Source: Myxococcota bacterium (GTDB lineage: Bacteria > Myxococcota > XYA12-FULL-58-9 > JALHOP01). From it: a stretch of DNA of 64,000 nucleotides. Shown piece after piece: positions 16,015-24,101 of the stretch (positions within the stretch are counted from its first letter, which is position 1; each line of letters begins with the position of its first letter). Position numbers and translations under genes: made by a program. The notes below the pieces were generated by a model. It made no database searches. It had not been told where the DNA came from and saw only the letters and a program-made list of their open reading frames with translations. The stretch covers positions 1 through 64,000 of the forward strand of contig JALHOP010000004.1 in assembly GCA_022842935.1 (NCBI GenBank). The letters run 5' to 3'.

Positions 16015-17142
16015 TCAGCGTGCAACCGTCCACTGGGGCGGCGTGGCGTAGCGGCCCGGGAAGGGGTCCGCAGTGCGGCGACGCTCGACGTCGCCACCGT
16101 GATAGCGGACGGCGTTCAGACGCTCCTGATACGCGAGGAGCCGCGCACGGTAGCCACGCTCGCCAAAGGCTGCGGCGCCGATGACGCCGACGTTACGCGC
16201 TTGGCCCGTCCGTGCGGCGTACGAATCGCGCACGCTACCAAAGCGGAAGGCCGCAACCGCATCATCGCTCTGACGGAAGCCTTCGACCTCGAGGTGGCCG
16301 TAGGGCTCGACCAGGTAACCACGCTTGCCGTAGGCGGCCTCGCGCCCGTCGAGCACATCGAGCCCGTCCACACTCAAGACAACCTCGAAGCGCTCGTTCG
16401 TGTTGTTGTCGATGACGATGGTGTAGCGCTGACCGTTCTCACCAACAGCAACCGTGCGCCCATTGCCGCGGACCGCAGAGAGGTTGTTTCCGTATTCGTC
16501 GCGCACGGACATGGTGAGCGCCGAGCCGAGTCCGAGGGTCGCGCTGCGGCTGTAGCTCGAATAGCCAGCAAGCGCGCTCGCACCGCGATGGTCGTTGTAG
16601 TGCATGGTCGCGGTGTAATTGGGTGAGTCGCCGTCGCGCTCGAAGTGGACTTCGTTGACCGCCGAATAGCGCGTCTCACCCCAGGTGGTGCCGAGGCCGG
16701 GACGGTCCTCCGCCTGCGGGGCACTGCGCTTGGCGAGCGCACCGCCACTCTCCGCCTTGTCGGCTGCGCGGCCACGCGACGACTCGGCTTCGGCGCTCGC
16801 ATAGTCTTTGGACTCCGCGCCCTTATTCGCGAGCGGCGCCGAGGTCGGGGAGGGCGCGCGGTCCTCGCGGCGCGGCTCGGGCGAGCGTGTCCCTTGGTTC
16901 GACCCGAGCTTACGCCCGTCGTCACCGAGCGGCGCTTCATCGCGGCCCCGATCGCGTTCAACCCCTGGCGGAGGCTGCGCGTAGCGCCAGCTTGGAGCGT
17001 TGACCTCGGCGGGGTCGTCCGACGTGTCGAACTGGTTCTGGGCGCGGTCGTCGTTCGGATCGCCGGCGTTCGGTGTCTGTGACGGGTGGTTCACGCAGGC
17101 GGCGAAGATCATCAAAAACAAAAGAGAAAATAGGCGCGTCAT
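16015..17142 (-). CDS. Lipoprotein with conserved Gram-negative domain of unknown function
   Basis: 375 residues from the ATG at 17142, which has a GGAGG site eight bases upstream. MTRLFSLLFLMIFAAC is a lipoprotein signal. Residues ~20-140 are a low-complexity linker rich in Arg/Glu/Pro/Ser. The C-terminal ~200 residues (RYTIVIDNNTNERFEVVLSV, GYLVEPYGHLEVEGFRQ, AAFRFGSVRDSYAARTG, NVGVIGAAAFGER) match a domain I recall as widely distributed in Proteobacteria and of unknown function. It is the only gene between the terminator and the TetR divergent promoter. Confidence 0.85.
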   Translation of the reverse strand: MTRLFSLLFLMIFAACVNHPSQTPNAGDPNDDRAQNQFDTSDDPAEVNAPSWRYAQPPPGVERDRGRDEAPLGDDGRKLGSNQGTRSPEPRREDRAPSPTSAPLANKGAESKDYASAEAESSRGRAADKAESGGALAKRSAPQAEDRPGLGTTWGETRYSAVNEVHFERDGDSPNYTATMHYNDHRGASALAGYSSYSRSATLGLGSALTMSVRDEYGNNLSAVRGNGRTVAVGENGQRYTIVIDNNTNERFEVVLSVDGLDVLDGREAAYGKRGYLVEPYGHLEVEGFRQSDDAVAAFRFGSVRDSYAARTGQARNVGVIGAAAFGERGYRARLLAYQERLNAVRYHGGDVERRRTADPFPGRYATPPQWTVAR

Positions 17143-17235
17143 CGTCGGTCCTCCTCGACTCAACCTATTCGTCGCGGCAGGGCGCAAAATTGGGAACCCG
17201 CGTATGCGTCGTGAACCCGCTGGGTTGTGTGAGAT

Positions 17236-17251
17236 TATGTCGTGTGACATA
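17236..17251. promoter_or_regulatory. Palindrome TATGTC-N4-GACATA in the TetR promoter region
   Basis: A perfect 16-bp inverted repeat (TATGTCGTGTGACATA) lies eight bases upstream of the TetR-family ATG at 17260 and 94 bp from the divergent lipoprotein start. Its size and position fit a TetR-type operator controlling one or both directions. Binding is inferred, not shown. Confidence 0.55.
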
Positions 17252-17259
17252 TTTTGCTC

Positions 17260-17856
17260 ATGAGCAAGAGGGAACGAACGCGAGCCCGCATCGTCGAAAC
17301 CGCGGCTGCGCTCTTCAAAGAGCGCGGCCCCGAGAACGTTGGTCTCGATACCGTCATGCAGGCCGCGGGCCTGACGCGCGGGGGATTCTACTTTCACTTC
17401 GACAGCAAACGGGCGCTCGTGGAAGCTGCGCTGGCGCACGTCTTCGAGGAGAGCCTGGCACGTCTGACGGGCGGGCTCGATGACTCGGACGGAACCGCCT
17501 TCCTGCTGGCCGTTGGCGAGCGCTACCTATCGCGCGCCCATCTCGTTGGCGAGCCGTGGCAATGCCCGCTCCCCAGCATTGGCCCCGAGGTTGCGCGATT
17601 GGGCCCCGAGGCGCGGGCGATGTTCGACCCTTACGTCGAGCGCTTCGCCTCGATCGCGCGGCTGAAAGCGCCCCACGTTTCTCCTGCGCTGATTCGCGCG
17701 AAGGCGCTGGGTATGATGGCGACCGCTGTGGGCGGCATCGTCTTGGCGCGCCTGGCGAGCAGCGCAGCGCTCGCCGACGAGATCCTCGCAGCAGCCCGTG
17801 CTCTTCTCCACGAAGGTCTGGGCGCAAGCCGCGGCGTCGATGAGGTATCCGCGTGA
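17260..17856 (+). CDS. TetR/AcrR-family transcriptional regulator
   Basis: 198 residues from ATG 17260; a TTG two codons upstream is less likely. The N-terminal DNA-binding domain is clear: RERTRARIVETAAALFKERG and the helix-turn-helix VMQAAGLTRGGFYFHFDSK. The C-terminal ~140 residues form the ligand-binding/dimer domain, which varies within the family, so the ligand is not known. It overlaps the thioesterase start (GTGA), so the two are co-transcribed and the ligand may be a fatty acyl compound. A palindrome just upstream is a candidate autoregulatory operator. Confidence 0.95.
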   Translation: MSKRERTRARIVETAAALFKERGPENVGLDTVMQAAGLTRGGFYFHFDSKRALVEAALAHVFEESLARLTGGLDDSDGTAFLLAVGERYLSRAHLVGEPWQCPLPSIGPEVARLGPEARAMFDPYVERFASIARLKAPHVSPALIRAKALGMMATAVGGIVLARLASSAALADEILAAARALLHEGLGASRGVDEVSA

Positions 17857-18401
17857 ACTTGTACCTGCGACTGCTTTGGACCGTGCTACGAGCCGCTTGG
17901 TCTTCGCGGCTAGGCCCACTCGACAGCGATCGGGTGCGCTTGCGGGTCCTCCCGAACGACATCGACGCGTTTGGACACATGAACAACGGCCGCTATCTCA
18001 CCCTGATGGACCTCGGGCGTATCGGGCTGATCGCCCGGACCGGTCTCGGCCGTGAAATGCTCCGGCGGCGGTGGTATCCGCTGGTGCGCAACGTGAGCAT
18101 GAGCTTCCAGCGGCCTCTCATGCCGTTCGCGTCGTTCTCCCTCGAAACCCGAGTCTTGTGCTGGGACGAAAAATGGTTCGTTCTCGAGCAACGCTTCGTG
18201 CAAGGCGAGCGCACGGTCGCCATCGGCGTCGTGCGCGCTCTCATCCGCGCGGCGAAATCCAAAACGAACGTCCCGACGCGAGACGTGCTGGGGGCGATAG
18301 CGCAGGCGGACCTCGAGGTGCCACCGCGACCCGCGTGGCTCGACGCCTTGGAGCTCGCACAGGCGGCGATGCCGGGGGCGCCGACTGGCCCCGCGGGCTA
18401 G
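17853..18401 (+). CDS. Hot-dog-fold acyl-CoA thioesterase (THEM6/4HBT-like)
   Basis: 182 residues. The GTG start overlaps the TetR stop by 4 bp. The motif DIDAFGHMNNGRYLTLMDLG is typical of the 4-hydroxybenzoyl-CoA thioesterase superfamily (D..GHMNN region with the catalytic acid D40-ish), and NVSMSFQRPLMPFASF follows as the hydrophobic core. An N-terminal hydrophobic stretch (LYLRLLWTVLRAAW) may be a membrane anchor, as in THEM6-like proteins. Known role: hydrolysis of acyl-CoA thioesters; the natural substrate is unknown. Expression is presumably controlled by the linked TetR regulator. Confidence 0.88.
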   Translation: MNLYLRLLWTVLRAAWSSRLGPLDSDRVRLRVLPNDIDAFGHMNNGRYLTLMDLGRIGLIARTGLGREMLRRRWYPLVRNVSMSFQRPLMPFASFSLETRVLCWDEKWFVLEQRFVQGERTVAIGVVRALIRAAKSKTNVPTRDVLGAIAQADLEVPPRPAWLDALELAQAAMPGAPTGPAG

Positions 18402-18423
18402 CCGTGGTCCCGATGGTCGAAGC

Positions 18424-19077
18424 TCAGCACCACTCGACGATGGGCCATCCGCGCACGCGCGCGTGACGACGCAAGCGCGGGTCCGGCGTGACCACGACAG
18501 GCTCACCGACTGCTTCCAGCATAGGCAGGTCCGAGAACGAGTCGCTATAGAAGGCGCAGTCCGCCAAACGCACGGCGTACTGCTCGACATAGCGGGACGC
18601 GAGGTGCACTTTGCCTCCGCCGAAACAGACAGGCTCTACCGCGCGCCCTGTAAAGTAGCCGCTGCCGTCGACTTCGAAGTGGGTGCACAAGAAATCGTCG
18701 AGCCCCAAGTCAGCGGTCACCGCGCGCGACAGGTAGGGCGACGATGAGGTGAGTAGTACGAGTCGGTCGCCGGCGGCGCGGTGCTGCGCGATTGCGGCCC
18801 GTGCATCACGTCGCAAAAGCGGCTTGACCTCACGGGAATAGAATGTGACCGCCAAAGCGGACAGCTCGCTCTCTCGTTGGCCGGCGAGCGTCGTGATGCC
18901 TAGGCGAAGCGCGTCTTCGACGTTGGCGTAGCCCATCCGATAGGCCGCAAGGTACAGAAGCCCCTTCAAGAACATGCGATTTCGCAGGGCGCCACGTCGC
19001 CATTCGTGACGAACCCAAAGCCGCGCGGAGTTGCCGTGCACCAAGGTGCGGTCAAGGTCGAAAAAGGCGATGCGCAT
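18424..19077 (-). CDS. HAD-superfamily phosphatase (SerB-like, subfamily IB)
   Basis: 217 residues. Motif I is FFDLDRTLVHGNS (D-L-D-R-T, nucleophile first Asp), and motif III/IV is DCAFYSDSFSDLPML (the Ser-Asp..Asp Mg-binding part). VLLTSSSPYLSRA supplies motif II. A cap of about 80 residues fits subfamily IB, similar to phosphoserine phosphatase and related enzymes acting on phospholipid or sugar phosphates. Substrate not assigned. The ATG at 19077 begins MRIAFFDL directly at motif I, so the start is well placed. It follows dcd at 89 bp distance on the same strand. Confidence 0.9.
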   Translation of the reverse strand: MRIAFFDLDRTLVHGNSARLWVRHEWRRGALRNRMFLKGLLYLAAYRMGYANVEDALRLGITTLAGQRESELSALAVTFYSREVKPLLRRDARAAIAQHRAAGDRLVLLTSSSPYLSRAVTADLGLDDFLCTHFEVDGSGYFTGRAVEPVCFGGGKVHLASRYVEQYAVRLADCAFYSDSFSDLPMLEAVGEPVVVTPDPRLRRHARVRGWPIVEWC

Positions 19078-19166
19078 GACAGCTCGTTTCGTCTCCCGGG
19101 TGCAGTGCCGCCGCCGCTCTTGGCGTCCGCAGGTGGCGGCGCGGTCTCGTTGTGGAACCCGCGATC

Positions 19167-19739
19167 TCAGCGCTTGTCGGTGGTGATGCGACTCGTGACC
19201 GGCCCGACCTGGCCAAAGTACTTGCTGCCGCGTTTGGGGCCATAGGGGCGTTCGGCGGCGCTGGTCATCGTATGGAGCACGATCTGGCTTATGCGCATCC
19301 CTGGGTAGAGCTTCACTGGGACGCGGCCCAGATTTGAGAGCTCCAGGGTGATTTGTCCCTCGAACCCAGGGTCGATGAAGCCGGCGGTTGCATGCACGAC
19401 GATGGCAAGGCGCCCGATACTGCTACGCCCCTCGACGCGCGCCACGAGGTCGTCCGGGATCCGCACCCACTCGATGGTCGAGCCCAGCGCGAATTCGCCG
19501 GGGTGAAGGATGAAGGCGTCGCCGTCCGAGACGTGATGCGTCTCGGTGATCTTCGCGAGTAGCTCGTTGTCGTTGGGGTCCAAGACAGGCACGTGCGGCA
19601 GGCGGTAGGTGATGAAATCACTCGCCAGGCGCAGGTCGATGCTCGCCGGCTGGATTTGCACCTCGGGGTCACCGAAGGGCTTCACGACGAAATCACCCTT
19701 GGCGAGGCGGGCCTTCAGATCGCGGTCGGAGAGGATCAT
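19167..19739 (-). CDS. dcd: dCTP deaminase
   Basis: 190 residues, the usual length. Start [12 protein letters not shown] is typical of the family, and the trimer/active-site region [20 protein letters not shown] is complete, followed by [11 protein letters not shown] (catalytic Glu). The C terminus [14 protein letters not shown] binds the triphosphate. Known role: deamination of dCTP to dUTP, supplying dUMP for thymidylate synthesis. It lies upstream of the HAD phosphatase on the same strand and 84 bp from the divergent M61 peptidase start. Confidence 0.98.
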   Translation of the reverse strand: MILSDRDLKARLAKGDFVVKPFGDPEVQIQPASIDLRLASDFITYRLPHVPVLDPNDNELLAKITETHHVSDGDAFILHPGEFALGSTIEWVRIPDDLVARVEGRSSIGRLAIVVHATAGFIDPGFEGQITLELSNLGRVPVKLYPGMRISQIVLHTMTSAAERPYGPKRGSKYFGQVGPVTSRITTDKR

Positions 19740-19823
19740 GGCGCGCGACCTTACCCTTGGCGCTCGTGTCTGTCGATCCGCGGCCGTTCCGGCGACCCCA
19801 AGGTGTTGCTATAGAGCCTCGCC

Positions 19824-21782
19824 ATGCGTTGCTTTGCTCTGTTCGTATCGTTTTGCGCTTTCGCATGTGCGCCGAGCGGCAAGCAGCCCGAGGAGACCCC
19901 CATGGCCACGACCACGCCGAGCAGTGTCTCTGTTCCGCCGACCGAAGCGAGCACGTGTTACGACCCCCTCGCCGCGCGGCCAGAAGCAGCCAAGCGCGAC
20001 CCCATCGAGTACATCGTCCAGTTCAACGCCCCCGAAACCCACTACGTCGACGTCGCGGCTCACGTGCCGACCGACGGCGCTGCGACCGTCGAGCTGATGC
20101 TGCCGGTCTGGACGCCCGGCTCGTACATGCTTCGCGAGTACGCGCGAAACATCGAGGGTGCTGCAGCCTCGACGGCCGAGGGCAGCGTACTCCCGATGGT
20201 CAAGACCGCGAAGAACCGCTGGCGCGTGACGACGAACGGGGCGAAGACCGTCCTTGTCCGCTATCGCGTTTATGGGCATGAACTCACGGTCCGCAATAAC
20301 TGGATCGAGCGCGACTTCGCCCTGCTTAACGGAGCCGCGACCTTCATGACCGTCGTCGGCGGTGACCCGCGCCCGCATGACGTGCGGGTCGTGCCGCACC
20401 GGGGCTGGAAGAAAACGGTGACGGCGTTACCCACCCACCCGGATGGCAGCTCTCTGCGTTTTCGCGCGCCCAACTTCGACGTGCTCGTCGACTCACCAAT
20501 CATCAGTGGTGGTGAGCTTTTGGTGCAGGAGTTCGAGGCGGCAGGAAAGCGGCATATTGTCGCCACGCAAGGCGGTGGCGGTGTCTGGGACGCCGAGCGG
20601 TACATCGCCGACGTCCAGAAAATAGTGGCCACCGAACACGCCTTCTGGGGCACCGTGCCTTACGCGCAGTTCGCATTCATCAACATCTTGAACGACACGG
20701 GCGGTGGCGGTCTCGAACATGGCAGCTCGACCGTGCTCATGGGAAATCGCTGGGCAAGCCGCGACCGCGACGACTACACCGGCTGGCTGTCCGTCGTAGC
20801 GCACGAGTTTTTCCACACCTGGAATGTCAAACGGTTGCGACCCATCGCCTTGGGACCGTTCGACTACGAGCGCGAAAATCACACCCCGAGCCTATGGATC
20901 GTGGAGGGCGTGACTTCGTACTACGACGACCTCTTCGTGCATCGCGCTGGGATCACGACCCGCGACGAGTACCTCAAGCACATGAGCAAGAACATCGAGC
21001 GGCTGCAGAGTGGGCCGGGGCGCAAGGTGCAAGCGCTCGACGCCAGCTCGTTTGATGCCTGGATCAAGTTCTATCGCCCCGACGAAAATTCGAACAACGC
21101 GACGATCAGCTACTACACCAAGGGTGCGGTGGTCGCCTGGCTGCTCGACCTCGAGATCCGCAAGGCCAGCGACAACGCGAAGAGCCTCGACGACGTCATG
21201 CGCGCAGCCTACGCAAGGTATTCCGGCAAGTGCGGCTACACGGAAGACGAGTTCCGTGCCTTGATCAGCGAGACCGCTGGAACGGACATGTCAACTTGGC
21301 TTGCGCGAGCCGTGAGCTCGACGCAGGAACTCGAGTACGAGGCGGCGCTCGCCTGGGTCGGGCTGCGCTTCAAGGCGCCAACTCCCCCCAAGAAAGGCGA
21401 AGGCGTCGCGAGCGGCGACCCATGGATGGGTGCTGAGCTAGGCTGGCTGGGCGCCGAGCTCAAGACCGACAACGGGCGCAACGTGGTCAAGAGCGTGCTG
21501 CGTGACTCACCCGCCTTCCTTGCCGGCCTGAACGTCGATGACGAGCTCATCGCCATCAATCAGCTGCGCGTGCGTGCCGGGGATGTCGAGGCGCGTCTGA
21601 AGCGCTATCACGCTGGCGATGAGGTCGAGCTCTTGGTGGCCCGGCGCGAGGAGATCAAGCGCCTCCCCGCGAAGCTCAGCGTCAAACCGGCCGTGCCTTA
21701 CGAGCTCGAAGTCATCGCCGACGCCGACCCCGTGGTGGTGGCGCGCCGCGACGCTTGGCTAGCCGGCAAGACCACCAAGTAG
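19824..21782 (+). CDS. M61-family glycyl aminopeptidase with PDZ domain, lipoprotein
   Basis: 652 residues. MRCFALFVSFCAFAC is a lipoprotein-type signal. After an N-terminal beta domain (ETHYVDVAAHVPTDGAATVE) comes the peptidase domain: zinc motif HEFFH at 327-331 and the third ligand in WIVEGVTSYYDDL (Glu at 361). A PDZ domain occupies ~545-625 (VKSVLRDSPAFLAGLNVDDEL). This order is typical of M61 peptidases, which remove N-terminal residues with a Gly preference in known members. Location in the envelope is implied by the signal. Monocistronic. Confidence 0.95.
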   Translation: MRCFALFVSFCAFACAPSGKQPEETPMATTTPSSVSVPPTEASTCYDPLAARPEAAKRDPIEYIVQFNAPETHYVDVAAHVPTDGAATVELMLPVWTPGSYMLREYARNIEGAAASTAEGSVLPMVKTAKNRWRVTTNGAKTVLVRYRVYGHELTVRNNWIERDFALLNGAATFMTVVGGDPRPHDVRVVPHRGWKKTVTALPTHPDGSSLRFRAPNFDVLVDSPIISGGELLVQEFEAAGKRHIVATQGGGGVWDAERYIADVQKIVATEHAFWGTVPYAQFAFINILNDTGGGGLEHGSSTVLMGNRWASRDRDDYTGWLSVVAHEFFHTWNVKRLRPIALGPFDYERENHTPSLWIVEGVTSYYDDLFVHRAGITTRDEYLKHMSKNIERLQSGPGRKVQALDASSFDAWIKFYRPDENSNNATISYYTKGAVVAWLLDLEIRKASDNAKSLDDVMRAAYARYSGKCGYTEDEFRALISETAGTDMSTWLARAVSSTQELEYEAALAWVGLRFKAPTPPKKGEGVASGDPWMGAELGWLGAELKTDNGRNVVKSVLRDSPAFLAGLNVDDELIAINQLRVRAGDVEARLKRYHAGDEVELLVARREEIKRLPAKLSVKPAVPYELEVIADADPVVVARRDAWLAGKTTK

Positions 21783-21786
21783 GCCT

Positions 21787-22287
21787 TTAGCGGTCCATCG
21801 ACGCGTTGACCGCGTCAGCCCCGTCCTTGGCGGCGACCGCGAGGCTAAGGGCTTCGCTCACGCCAGGGAGCAAGAAGACTGAAGCGCCGACGAGCATACT
21901 CTTGGCGCCGCTGATCATGAGGCCGCGCGAGACGCCGTTGCCGCCCTCTTCGAGCATGATGTTGAAAAGACCGCCTGCCACCTTGAGCGCGCCGAAGCCT
22001 ATCGAAGCCGGCGCGCACACCAGGGACACGCCAGGGATGCAATGGCCAGCGGAGAGGATGGCGCTGATGCCGTTGTTGAGAGTCGCCCAGGTGCGGCTCT
22101 GGCCGTGCTCAGGGCGGCTGCCATCGATGTCGGTCTTTTCGAGGAAGTCGCGCGCCTTGGCGACGGTGAACAGCGGTTCCTTGGGTGGAAGGGGAGCAGG
22201 TGGCGGCGGCACCTCGACCGGAACGACGGCCGACGTTTGAGTGAGGGGGGCCGGCCGGGTTGGCGTTTCCGTCTGCAAAGATGTCAC
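21787..22287 (-). CDS. Hypothetical protein with hydrophobic segments
   Basis: 166 residues from GTG 22287, chosen because GAGG lies seven bases before it; a TTG two codons earlier has no such spacing. Residues ~15-50 are Pro-rich (VEVPPPPAPLPPKEP). The C-terminal ~100 residues carry Gly/Ala-rich hydrophobic stretches (GVSLVCAPASIGFGALKVAG, SGAKSMLVGASVFLLPGVSE) that could be membrane-associated or glycine-zipper-like. No signal peptide is apparent. It is convergent with the M61 peptidase gene (4 bp apart). Unrecognised; a secreted pore/effector-like protein is one possibility without proof. Confidence 0.6.
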   Translation of the reverse strand: MTSLQTETPTRPAPLTQTSAVVPVEVPPPPAPLPPKEPLFTVAKARDFLEKTDIDGSRPEHGQSRTWATLNNGISAILSAGHCIPGVSLVCAPASIGFGALKVAGGLFNIMLEEGGNGVSRGLMISGAKSMLVGASVFLLPGVSEALSLAVAAKDGADAVNASMDR

Positions 22288-22390
22288 GAGCAAGCCTCAG
22301 CACGCATGGCGGCGGCGTAAGCTCGAGCAATATCGGTCCGGCGAGCCGCTTGTTTCGTGCTCTCTCGGATGACGGCGCGGCGTGGGTGTT

Positions 22391-22891
22391 TCAGAAAACC
22401 AAGGCGATCCCGATCTCCGGGTACCAGTACGAGCAGTCGGAGTCACAGCCCGATACGATGCGCTCGTAGGCCGCCCCAGCGTTGATGTAGGCGTTTTGTC
22501 CCTGAACGAAGATGAGGCCGCCGCGACCACCGACGGTGTCGTAGTCGCGGATGCCGTCGCCAATGAACCAGCGCCGAAAGAAGCCGCCAAAGTAAGGCTT
22601 CACCACGTCGATGATGTCGACCACGTAACGTACCTCGGGAGACACACGGGTCACGTTGGGCGAATTGCCGAGCCAGGTGTCGAAGCTTGCGCCGAGCTCG
22701 AGGCCTGGGAGCACGAAGTAGCCCGCGCTCGCCCCGAGCAGGAAATACGTTTGGTTGAACGAGCTGACCGCGCCGACCTGGACGCCGATCCGTACGCGAC
22801 CCTGGTCGAAGAGACTCTGGGCAAGGGCGGGTTGGGGCAGACACGTGAACGCGAAAACGAACAATACGGACAGGGAGCGGCGAATGATCAT
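22391..22891 (-). CDS. Small outer-membrane beta-barrel-like exported protein
   Basis: 166 residues from the ATG at 22891; the in-frame upstream extension is basic and without a signal. The signal peptide MIIRRSLSVLFVFAFTCLPQ ends with PALAQ. The mature part alternates aromatic and Gly residues (SYFLLGASAGYFVLPGLEL-type strands, YFGGFFRRWFIGDG, YINAGAAYERIV), ending in a typical C-terminal phenylalanine (IALVF), a pattern of outer-membrane porin-like barrels. Two cysteines near the end (GCDSDCSYW). Function unknown. Confidence 0.75.
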   Translation of the reverse strand: MIIRRSLSVLFVFAFTCLPQPALAQSLFDQGRVRIGVQVGAVSSFNQTYFLLGASAGYFVLPGLELGASFDTWLGNSPNVTRVSPEVRYVVDIIDVVKPYFGGFFRRWFIGDGIRDYDTVGGRGGLIFVQGQNAYINAGAAYERIVSGCDSDCSYWYPEIGIALVF

Positions 22892-23137
22892 GACCTCGCG
22901 TTGACGCCGGCGGGGACGTGCTCGGCTTGAGCGCGTCGCGGCACCCGGCATGGCCGCAGGTAGGATAACCGCTTCGGCCGCCGCAGGAAGTGCAAAATGC
23001 CTGCTCAAGTGGCCCTCGTGCGATGCTCGATCCCACGTTCCATCACATCGAAAAATCGTCAGAATTTATCAGCGCAGGCATGCGTTGAACGCCCCATGAG
23101 CGCGATTCTTGTGAGTTTCTTGGCTCACGGGCGGTGG

Positions 23138-23177
23138 TCATTGGTGGGTCATTATAAGCGTTGACGATCACCAATGA
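23138..23177 (+). promoter_or_regulatory. Inverted repeat flanking -35 of cdnL promoter
   Basis: TCATTGGTG (23138-23146) and CACCAATGA (23169-23177) are perfect 9-bp arms separated by 22 bp. The -35 hexamer of the predicted promoter sits between the arms and the right arm lies inside the spacer, so a bound protein would interfere with or assist RNA polymerase. Confidence 0.6.
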
Positions 23178-23190
23178 TCCGTGCTAAATT
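23161..23190 (+). promoter_or_regulatory. Sigma-70-type promoter for cdnL
   Basis: TTGACG (23161-23166, 5 of 6 to consensus), an 18-bp spacer and TAAATT (23185-23190, 4 of 6). The base composition is more A/T-rich than neighbours. Transcription would start near 23197, giving a leader of about 235 bases. Confidence 0.65.
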
Positions 23191-23432
23191 TCGCGCGCTT
23201 TCCTGGGGGTTCTGTCCCTCAACGACGCTCGAGTTTTTCGCGTCCACCGTAGCCGGTACGTCACGGGCAAAAGTGGGCGCTATCTGGTCCGACCTTCAAC
23301 GGCCGTAGCCAGTGTGCAGAGACGAGTCGCGTCGCGGTGACGCGGACTCGGGGATGCCCATTGCCGAAAGCTTGCGAGGCGGCCAACCCAGACCGGGTTA
23401 GCCCGGCCGGGTCCTACAAGGAGACATCTCGC

Positions 23433-23930
23433 ATGCAGCAGACTCAGACCTTCAAAGTCGGCGACAAGGCTGTTTACCCGGCCCACGGTGTGGGTGAGGT
23501 CACGGCCATCGAAAACCGCGAGATCTCCGGGACCAATCAGCAATTCTACATTCTTCGCATCCTCGACAACGGGATGAAGATCATGATCCCGACCAATAAC
23601 GTTCGCCAGGTCGGTCTGCGCGAAGTCATTGGCAAGGATAAGGTTGAGAAGGTGTTCAAGATCCTTCGCGAGAAGGACCTTAGTGTCGACACCACGACCT
23701 GGAACCGCCGGTACCGTGAGTACATGGAGAAGATCAAGACCGGTTCGGTCTTCGAAGTGGCGGAAGTCCTTCGCGATCTCTATTTGCTCAAGACCGACAA
23801 AGATCTTTCGTTTTGTGAGCTCAAGCTCTTGGACAACGCGCGTGGCCTCCTCATCAAGGAGCTCGCGGTGGCCAAGAACTGCGACGAAGAAGAGGTCGAG
23901 AACGAGCTCAAGAAGATCTTTAATCAGTAA
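23433..23930 (+). CDS. cdnL: CarD/CdnL-family RNA polymerase-binding transcription factor
   Basis: 165 residues from ATG 23433, with AAGGAGA nine bases upstream; the GTG at 23337 would add a tail with no homology. The N-terminal RNAP-interacting Tudor-like domain is FKVGDKAVYPAHGVGEVTAI, and the C-terminal helical domain carries the DNA-binding surface (TWNRRYREYMEKIKTGS, then EVAEVLRDLYLLKTDK). In Myxococcota CdnL binds the RNA polymerase beta subunit and stabilises open complexes at rRNA and other promoters; it is essential there. No HMGA-like tail, so it is CdnL-type rather than CarD proper. Terminated by a strong hairpin 22 bp downstream. Confidence 0.95.
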   Translation: MQQTQTFKVGDKAVYPAHGVGEVTAIENREISGTNQQFYILRILDNGMKIMIPTNNVRQVGLREVIGKDKVEKVFKILREKDLSVDTTTWNRRYREYMEKIKTGSVFEVAEVLRDLYLLKTDKDLSFCELKLLDNARGLLIKELAVAKNCDEEEVENELKKIFNQ

Positions 23931-23952
23931 GATCTGACCCCGATTCAAATCG

Positions 23953-23990
23953 AACGGCCCGCGAGACTCGAGAGAGCTTCGCGGGCCGTT
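23953..23990 (+). terminator. Intrinsic terminator of cdnL
   Basis: AACGGCCCGCGA (23953-23964) pairs perfectly with TCGCGGGCCGTT (23979-23990), a 12-bp stem with a 14-base loop, followed by TCGTTTTCGG. It lies 22 bp after the cdnL stop. It would also serve as a barrier before the membrane-protein gene that follows. Confidence 0.85.
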
Positions 23991-24101
23991 TCGTTTTCGG
24001 CGACCGATCTGTGCTCTCCGCTCGACACTCTCCCGTCGCCGAGTTGGCGCTTGGCGCTTGGCGTTGCGGGCCGGAGCCGCTTCAGGCAGGCTCGCTCGCA
24101 C

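Larger units (their letters stand above)
22892..23432. other. 541-bp intergenic region upstream of cdnL
   Basis: No convincing gene is found here. It holds the promoter of the beta-barrel gene on the minus strand and, on the plus strand, an inverted repeat with an embedded -35 element, a -10 element near 23185, and a long (about 235-base) transcribed leader before cdnL. Small overlapping GC-rich hairpins (AACCC/GGGTT and CCGGG/CCCGG) lie at about 23384-23411. Confidence 0.6.

Noticed and set aside
23935-23955. TTCAAATC motif resembling a tRNA T-loop
   Set aside because: Flanking bases do not form the T-stem and no acceptor or anticodon arms are found; it is the lead-in to the cdnL terminator.
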